Positions 57,801-64,000 of a stretch of 64,000 bases of DNA are shown here, piece after piece. The position numbers and the translations under genes are program-made. The notes under the pieces were generated by a model, which was not told where the DNA came from, did not search any database, and was given only the letters and a program-made list of their open reading frames with translations. This DNA comes from Parapristionchus giblindavisi. Lineage: Eukaryota; Nematoda; Chromadorea; Rhabditida; Diplogasteridae. Numbering within the stretch: the first letter of the stretch is position 1; the number at the start of each line of letters is the position of its first letter. The stretch spans positions 1,240,001 through 1,304,000 of the forward strand of contig CALSFV010000209.1 in the NCBI GenBank assembly GCA_943737045.1, in the 5' to 3' direction.

Positions 57801-57991
57801 TTGAAGTGAAAGATCATTTAACGAAACGTATTACAGTATATGCACCACTTGAATTAGACTTAGAAGTCTACTACTTGAAGTAGACCTACAATTCTAGTTC
57901 AAGTGAAAATGATAAGAACACTTTGAGTTCGAAATTAAAAAGAAAAATTTTTTTTTAATCGAAATTGCAGAGATTGACCTAGATATCAGTG
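54857..57991. other. Non-coding part of U3
   Basis: Equivalent to U1 28813-31916. Divergence from U1/U2 rises sharply after about 56,640 (for example AAAGAAAAAGAAAAGCAGAG). Includes the tRNA-like SINE head at about 57364-57455. Confidence 0.5.
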
Positions 57992-58109
57992 TTAAAGGCA
58001 CACAACGACTTAATTTATAACTCTCCGCTCTGATAATGTCCTCTCGCTGTCTTTGTACACGCGAGAGCATTGCCAGAGCGGAGAGCAAAATTAGCTCTGG
58101 GTGTGACTT
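57992..58109. mobile_element. Palindromic MITE copy, U3 first site
   Basis: Diverged copy of 31917-32037; its stem is better paired here (ACACGCGAGAGCATTGCC). Confidence 0.8.
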
Positions 58110-58641
58110 AAATTAGTTTGACCCGTTTTATATCATGTCACTACAAATCCGGTCACCCACCGCTTAGTTGATCTCGATAAAGTAAAAAAAAACACCGTAA
58201 TGTTCTATTTCCATTGGAATCCAGCTGCCGTACACATTCCCTTCTAAAAGGGAACGAGATCGAAAAGTTCGCTCCCTTTTCCCCTTATAGAAGATGAGAA
58301 TCGGGTGGAAGTTCAATCCATTTTTGTTGTATGGGCTAGTGTCACAAAGAGAGTGAAATTTTTCAGTGAGAGTGAACTTTTGCAAATTCTGAAGTTCGGC
58401 AGGTTGCATTGGTTGATTCGATCTTTTGGTATTCTACTTTTTCACGGAGGATCCGACATTGCAGACTAAGAAAAGCTACATTTATCTTGATTATGACTTC
58501 TTAGTTAGACTTGCCCTTCAAATTACTGGCTTGAATTTAGATATTTTAGCTTCCTACACAATTGACATAACTTTCCTTTAAAAGACTCCAGACTTCACCA
58601 TATCTTTCTATAACTCACCATTTCTTCGTTGCGTCAAAACG

Positions 58642-61275
58642 ATGCATATACGCATAGTCTTGTTCACCATAAGTCTGGCCGTATCAATTCCTATGTATAT
58701 TTTGTACATAATTCAACTGGTCATGATTTCGATTAAACCGTCATTTTCAACCGCGTTCTACACTATCTATTTCTTCGGTGGAATCCTGGTGAGTACTCCA
58801 TCGTTTCTATATTGCTGTCGCACCTGTTACGGGTGTATCAAATAAATAAATAAATAAATAAATAAATAACGTTACTTTTCCGATTCTGTGGAAACATTAA
58901 ATTAATAATATTAAAAGATGTGCAGGTATAAGTTTTCATGAACTTAAAATTGCTTAGTTAATCGTGATAAAGTGTATTACTGTTACTGTTACTACAAAAG
59001 TGAAGACTAGGACACAATAATTTCTACTTCGTTTCGTTCCCTTTATTTTGTGCACGTTTTGTTTCTTCACCTGTCTTCACTTTTGTATTGCTTTCCAAAA
59101 AATATTTAAAATATTAAAGCTTATATTGTCCGTATAAAATGTACTTACATAATTGCATTGCTACTGCTGCTAAACAGAGGAAGAACTATCGATTAACTCC
59201 CCACTCTTTCCTCCTTTCCTTCCTCGCTCTCTCTGATCTACCTACTCTCTCACCGGTGCTCTTTCTCTAAACATAGAAATTCATTGTGGCAGTGGTTGGC
59301 TACTCTCGTACCAAATAAACAAGTGTATTTTATACGGTCAATATTAGGACCTCATTTTTTACACCCTCAACGTCTTCTTCTATCAACTGCCACAACAGCC
59401 GGGAATTACGGAATTCTCTGAACGATTCATCCTTTCGAGCAACAATACAGCCTTCAGACCCGAGTATGCGTGGATGATATCGATCGCCAATACGTAAAAC
59501 AATTTCCACTATACAGTCCCGTTCGGCAATTTACTGATCTCGTTGCAGTTCAATGTTTCTATTTCCTGGGACCCAGGATGCCATAAACGTTCTCATTTCG
59601 ATAAATCGATTGACTGCGTTGATGTATCCAATTCTCTATCGAAAGGTTCGATACAAAATTCCTCCGTTTAGACAAGCGTGCATTTTTAGCTCTTCACCAA
59701 GCGAAAAACTTACTTATTCTTATTTTTGACCTTTCTTTTTGGATGCATTTCGAGTTTTCCAAGTTTCGGAGCTCAAGGATCTCTGTATAACCTTGGAGGC
59801 AGTGGGGATGAAGCCGTAAGTGTATTTTTAACAGAGCCATTTTTAATAGAATTACTATCGTTATTATTATTATTATTATTTTACAATAAAATTTAAGGTT
59901 TATATGATGAGCGGCAACAAGATCAGCATTTTCTCAGAGGTATTCATAGTATTCGTTCAACATTATCTCATGTACCTCTGCTGTATACCCCCTCGGGTAA
60001 AATCGTAGAGATTCATCACACCAACCGAATTACATATCTGATATTGATATTGATTCCCATTATGTTTAAAGCTCACTATGAGCATTGAAAGTACAACTTT
60101 GCATGCTTGGCTCTCTCATTTTCTCATTATCTCTCACGCTAATTTCCCTACAGTATGAACAATATTCGCCATGTTAATCGTTGCGGGAGTCGGTCATGCA
60201 AACTCAAGGGTCTCCTTCTTTAACGTAAGATTCATTATGGAGATTACAGGTACATCAAAACATCGTGACTGCCATTTATACTTTTACTTTGGACGGACTT
60301 GCTTTTGCAATCTACTGTCGCATTGCTGTTCATTTAATGATAGTTAAAGTGAGTGAGGGTACTGCAACGGGTAATAATTAAAGATTGTTCAAGGAGCTTG
60401 TGATTTTGACCATTCATATGTAGTAATGCAGATACATTACTTTACTTGTATTGCGGCATCATCTTGAGTCGAGTTATAACAAATTGTTTTGTCGCTTTTG
60501 ACAATTACAATTTTCGCCTTTGCCGTCTCCGATTTTGCAGGGTAATATTATAGTAAGTAGCGCGCAAAAAAAGAAAAAAAACTTATTTTTTCGCAATATA
60601 CTCATGAAATAGCAAAACTGTAACGAAAAAGTAAGAAGTGAGTTACCATTTGCGCGCTACTTACTATAATATTTCCCTGCACAACCGGAGGTTGAGCCGT
60701 TGTACATCGAGTACAGTGAGAGCTTTGTGATGACGTTTTAAATTTTTGAAGAACATAATCTTCTTATTTTTAGGTGGAACGCGGCGTGGATGTTCGTCTG
60801 GCGTTACTAGGATTTTTCATTCTTCTAACAAATATTCCAGCGATTGCCTATCAGGTATTTGGTGAAATATCTTTTGAATTATTTGGAATAGTGAAAATGG
60901 AAGAAAAGCAATTACTTTTTCACCTCGTTGGTGGATTAGCCAATACTGGGTGGGGATTTTAATTTTGCATCCGTTTTTTTCTTCTAATAAAACATATTTT
61001 ATCAGTTGTATTGGTTCTTCGATTACAATGACGATAGAGGTTTAATTGTCTATCAATCACTTCCGTGGGTTGTTATATGCAAAACACTCACCCCGGCTAC
61101 ACTCATGATGCTAACTAACAGAATTATGAGAATGGAAATCTTGTAGGTGTTAAAAAAATTATTGAAAGTAAGTATGATGTTCAGAAAGCTGCTCCCTGAA
61201 GCTCGGAGATCCAAGTTCAGCGATTCAGAACCTACTACATCGATAATATACATCGCTTCTAATACTACTCCGTAG
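58642..61275 (+). CDS. Serpentine receptor class gamma (srg)-like chemoreceptor, the intact copy of the tandem array
   Basis: Inferred exons: 58642-58788, 59348-59493, 59549-59645, 59690-59815, 59898-59939, 60250-60348, 60774-60854, 61006-61142, 61173-61275; 978 bp, 325 residues, every junction in phase and no stop until TAG at 61273. TM1 in exon 1; exon 2 holds FYTLNVFFYQLPQQPG; exon 3 holds TM3 with SINRLTALMYP; exon 4 TM4 with FGCISSFPSFGAQG; exon 6 TM5; exon 7 TM6 (VERGVDVRLALLGF); exon 8 TM7 (SLPWVVICKTLTP); exon 9 a tail beginning MMFRKLLPEARRSK. Same nine-exon structure as the two minus-strand genes, and of usual srg length. Unlike U1 and U2 it keeps the exon-2 acceptor (ATATTAG) and exons 8-9. 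Expected role: chemosensory GPCR in sensory neurons. Confidence 0.78.
60527..60690. mobile_element. Inverted-repeat MITE in srg intron 6, U3
   Basis: Homologue of 34435-34600 with decayed ends (CTCCGATTTTGCAGGG / CCCTGCACAACCGGAG), older-looking than the U1/U2 copies. Confidence 0.8.
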
Positions 61276-61509
61276 ATGATTCCCAGTAAATTTCCATCCA
61301 GACTATTTATCATGATGTACATTAGTAAAATATCTTGGAATTTCTTATTTCTTCCACATAAAATAATGTTCTAATGATTGAAAGATTGAGAGAAAAGAGA
61401 TAGTCAGACAACGAGAGTTCTCTTATAACTATGAGTAATATAAACAAAGAACATCCAGACTATGCAAAGAAGACGCTACAGATAGAATTCCCCCTAAGCA
61501 CTACACCCA

Positions 61510-61700
61510 CTCTGGTATTTCAAAATTTTTCACTTTAAGTAGATTTTTAAGTCTACTTCAAGTGAGAAGTAAGTCTACTTAAAGTGTGACGCAAGTCTAC
61601 TTAAAGTGAAAATGTGACGTCACTCACTTGAAGTAGACTTAAAGTAAACTTCAAGTCAGTGACGTATTTTAAGTAGACTTTAAGTGTTGAAATACCAGAG
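61510..61700. mobile_element. CTCTGGTATTT-ended MITE, present only in U3
   Basis: Ends CTCTGGTATTTCAA / TTGAAATACCAGAG around repeats of AAGTAGACTTAAAGT. U1 and U2 read straight across this position (CACTACTCCCTCTCTG), so it inserted in U3 or was lost from the others. Confidence 0.82.
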
Positions 61701-61724
61701 CACTCTGTGCCCTCCCTCTCTCCG

Positions 61725-61801
61725 CTCCGATGGCGTAGCGGTAAGTCTCTAGACCTCTCACCCGAGTAGGAATAGAGTTCGCAGGTTCGAACCCATCGGA
61801 G
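61725..61801 (+). repeat. tRNA-like SINE head (copy 5), U3
   Basis: Same 77-nt unit with B box GGTTCGAACCC. Confidence 0.7.
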
Positions 61802-62459
61802 TAGTGGGCGCTAGTCACCTGCATTCCAACGATCCCGTCGTATGGGTGAATCCAAATCCAATTCCAAAGTTCCAAGTATTCCAAAGTGCATATCCAATCC
61901 AAATATGTTGTATACACTGCAGTATGGCACAAACGAATGGTGCTTGAGACTTTTTGTTTTTTGTTTTGTATCCGCCCCCTCCTTCATCTCTATTCTATCG
62001 GTCCGTATAGATTCACTTCTTTTCGAATTTATAAAATAAATAATGAGTATGATGAGAAATAACAACCAATTGATCAATGAAATGGTCTTAAAGGCACGCG
62101 ACAAGCTAATTTGAAGTAAAAGATATGATAGAAATTGAATCAATGAAAGCATATCATTCAGTAATAATTTACAAATCTTTTCTAGAACAACCTTCGGTAA
62201 TAGAAAAAAAAACTTTTGGGAACTGGCTTTAGAAGTTAGTCAACAGAAATTGTAGTACATATATATAGTGCAATAGATCAATCAGTCATTTGACTACTTA
62301 CTATGCTAAATATTACGTAGGATGTCGCATCACAGACTAAAAAAAGCTAAACTTATCTTGATTATGAGTTCTCAGTGAAGTTCGTCCTTCAAATTACTGG
62401 CTTGAACGGACGTTTTACCTTCAAATGCAGATGATATCGAATGTTCAACTATCCTTTAA

Positions 62460-62576
62460 AGCGATACCCCAAGCTAATTTGAAACTATCCGCTCTGGTCA
62501 TACTCTCTCGCTTTCTTTGTCTACGAGAGAGTATTGCCAATGCGGAGAGTAACATTAGCTTGGGGTGTGTCTTTAA
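62460..62576. mobile_element. Palindromic MITE copy, U3 second site
   Basis: As 35764-35881. Confidence 0.85.
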
Positions 62577-62665
62577 AAAGAGTATAGTCAATACATCTGC
62601 CAACATGCAAGAACGACTTCACCATATCTTTCTATAACTCACCATTTCTTCGTTGCGTCAAAACG

Positions 62666-63098
62666 ATGCATATACACATAGTCTTGTTCATCATAAGTCT
62701 GGCCCTTTCAATCTCTATGTATATTTTGTACATAATTCAACTGGTCATGATTTCGATTAAACCGTCATTTTCATCCGCGTTCTACGATATCTATTTCTTC
62801 GGAGGAGTCCTGGTTAGTTATGTTAGGAAGCATAATTCGATTTCTTTCACTTTATTTTGAGCAATAACTTTTGAGCAAGTTTTGTTTCTTTACATGTCTT
62901 CACTTTTGCATTGCTACTAAAAAAATTAATTGAAATATAAACGCTTATCATAGGACCTAACGTTTTACACCTTCAATATCTTCTTCTATCAACTTCCACA
63001 ACAACCGGGAATTATGGAATTTTATGAACGATTCATTAATACGAGAAACAATACAGCCTTCAGGTAGGAGTATAAGTGATGATATATATTGCCAATAC
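62666..63098 (+). pseudogene. srg fragment downstream in U3 (exons 1-2 only)
   Basis: Exon 1 62666-62812 (MHIHIVLFIISLALSISMYI), exon 2 62954-63098. Unlike U1/U2 it keeps Tyr in FFYQLP but has TAG after the TAFR position (CAGGTAGGAG) and a 1-nt deletion (AAGTGATGATA). Exons 3-9 are absent. Confidence 0.8.
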
Positions 63099-63344
63099 GA
63101 AAAATGCGGTAACTCTGGTATATCAAAAATTGAACTACAAACTTTCACACACACTTTCACTTTGGAATACTTGTAAGCCTTCTTCATGTGAAACGCAGGT
63201 CTACTTAAAGTATGAAATAAGTCTACTTAAAGTAAATAAAGTGACATCTCTCACTTGAAGTAGACTTGTAGTAAACTTCAAATTCAATTCAATTATGGTT
63301 CTATGGTTTATGGTTTTAATTATTCAATTATGGTTCAATTATGG

Positions 63345-64000
63345 TTCCTGCGCAAGCAGATTTGCAATGTATCATACATTTATTTCCCTTATTTTGGTTT
63401 GGTTCCGATTCCATTTAGACCCGTAGCAAAAGTTATGCTGACAATGAAATCTACTCGGTGCACAGTCTTGCGCTTTCTCTCTCACTTCTCTCATTCCCGA
63501 TTCTCTATCGATGAAATCTTTTATTTTCAAACACGTATGCATGTTAGAGATGTTCACAAAAGTTTTTATACTATTGCTGAATTTCGATCTTTAATCTTTG
63601 TATTTTGATCTTTGATCGCTGAAACCGAGTAGACCTCAGCATTGTTAATCGCGCGATTCTGACTCCGCCCATTTAACTTCGCGGGCTTGGACACCGTTTG
63701 TAGACATAACCCCAAAAATATTTATTCAAATTGGAAAGCAGAGAGTGAGTGACGCCCATCCACCTTCAGACGTCCGTCGTGTGCATTCACCATCTTTCCC
63801 GAAGATGACATCCTTCCTCCAGACGATCTCAAAGCTGATGCGGCTATTCGATAATTCCAAGGGTAGTATTCTAATTGCAAGCTACGGTACCAGTGAGTAG
63901 TAGTCGAGTGTAGTAGTAGTTTTCACTCCAGTGGCGCCAAAGTCCACGTCGCATCGATGCCACCCTCAAGAACCCGTTGGAGTAGCTCATCAATGCCTCA
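63345..64000. repeat. Start of tandem unit U4
   Basis: First 656 bp, identical to the start of U2 and U3 as far as I can compare by eye, cut by the window edge. The array therefore continues to the right. Confidence 0.9.

Larger units (their letters stand above)
51771..63344. repeat. Tandem unit U3 (11,574 bp)
   Basis: Its left half (to about 56,640) is almost identical to U2 without the retrotransposon, while its right half differs from U1/U2 by several percent, retains srg exons 8-9, and has an extra MITE (61510-61700). It is therefore a mosaic of a young left half and an older right half. Confidence 0.9.

Overview
This is an animal genome window, almost certainly from a nematode. It carries three intact serpentine-receptor genes of the nematode-specific class gamma (srg) type, a secreted astacin protease (astacin-EGF-CUB) built from small exons with many ~45-55 bp introns and AT-rich 3' splice sites, one exon of a SUMO-activating enzyme (UBA2-like), and a PAT/DIRS-type tyrosine-recombinase retrotransposon. 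A diplogastrid such as Pristionchus would fit, but the genus is inference.

Layout. 1-690 is a 15/16-bp minisatellite. 881-985 is a lone UBA2-like exon. 2566-4077 is a hAT-like foldback element with an 8-bp target duplication. 4250-9219 (minus) is a complete 13-exon astacin metalloprotease gene; its first intron holds a 1.4-kb Tc/mariner-like foldback element, and one intron appears to be GC-AG. 9.2-13.4 kb is repeat-rich: palindromic MITEs, tRNA-like SINE fragments, a 42-bp perfect palindrome and five copies of a GGGCCC-centred palindrome. 13467-17336 and 19827-22931 (both minus) are two complete nine-exon srg genes with a broken srg fragment between them. 22.9-25.7 kb is a nest of foldback elements.

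From 25701 to the right edge the window is a tandem array of one ~10.9-kb unit: U1 25701-36572, U2 36573-51770, U3 51771-63344, and the start of U4 at 63345. Each unit holds a 40-bp TACGGTA-rich minisatellite, SINE-like and MITE sequences, one srg gene and one downstream srg fragment (exons 1-2 only). Only the U3 gene is intact (325 codons over nine exons with every splice phase matching). The U1 and U2 genes have lost the exon-2 splice acceptor and the last two exons. U2 is longer because a complete 4392-bp PAT-like retrotransposon (gag, RT/RNase H, tyrosine recombinase, split direct repeats) inserted into it. U1 and U3 supply the empty site, so the insertion can be read to the base: it joins at ATTA with no other target duplication.

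How it fits together. The real host genes are the protease, the chemoreceptors and the edge of the UBA2-like gene. Most remaining sequence is mobile-element DNA, and it has shaped the genes: introns enlarged by foldback elements, receptor copies truncated by deletion, and a unit amplified by recombination near a foldback-element fragment. Gene structures were derived by hand translation and splice-phase checking and have no transcript support.
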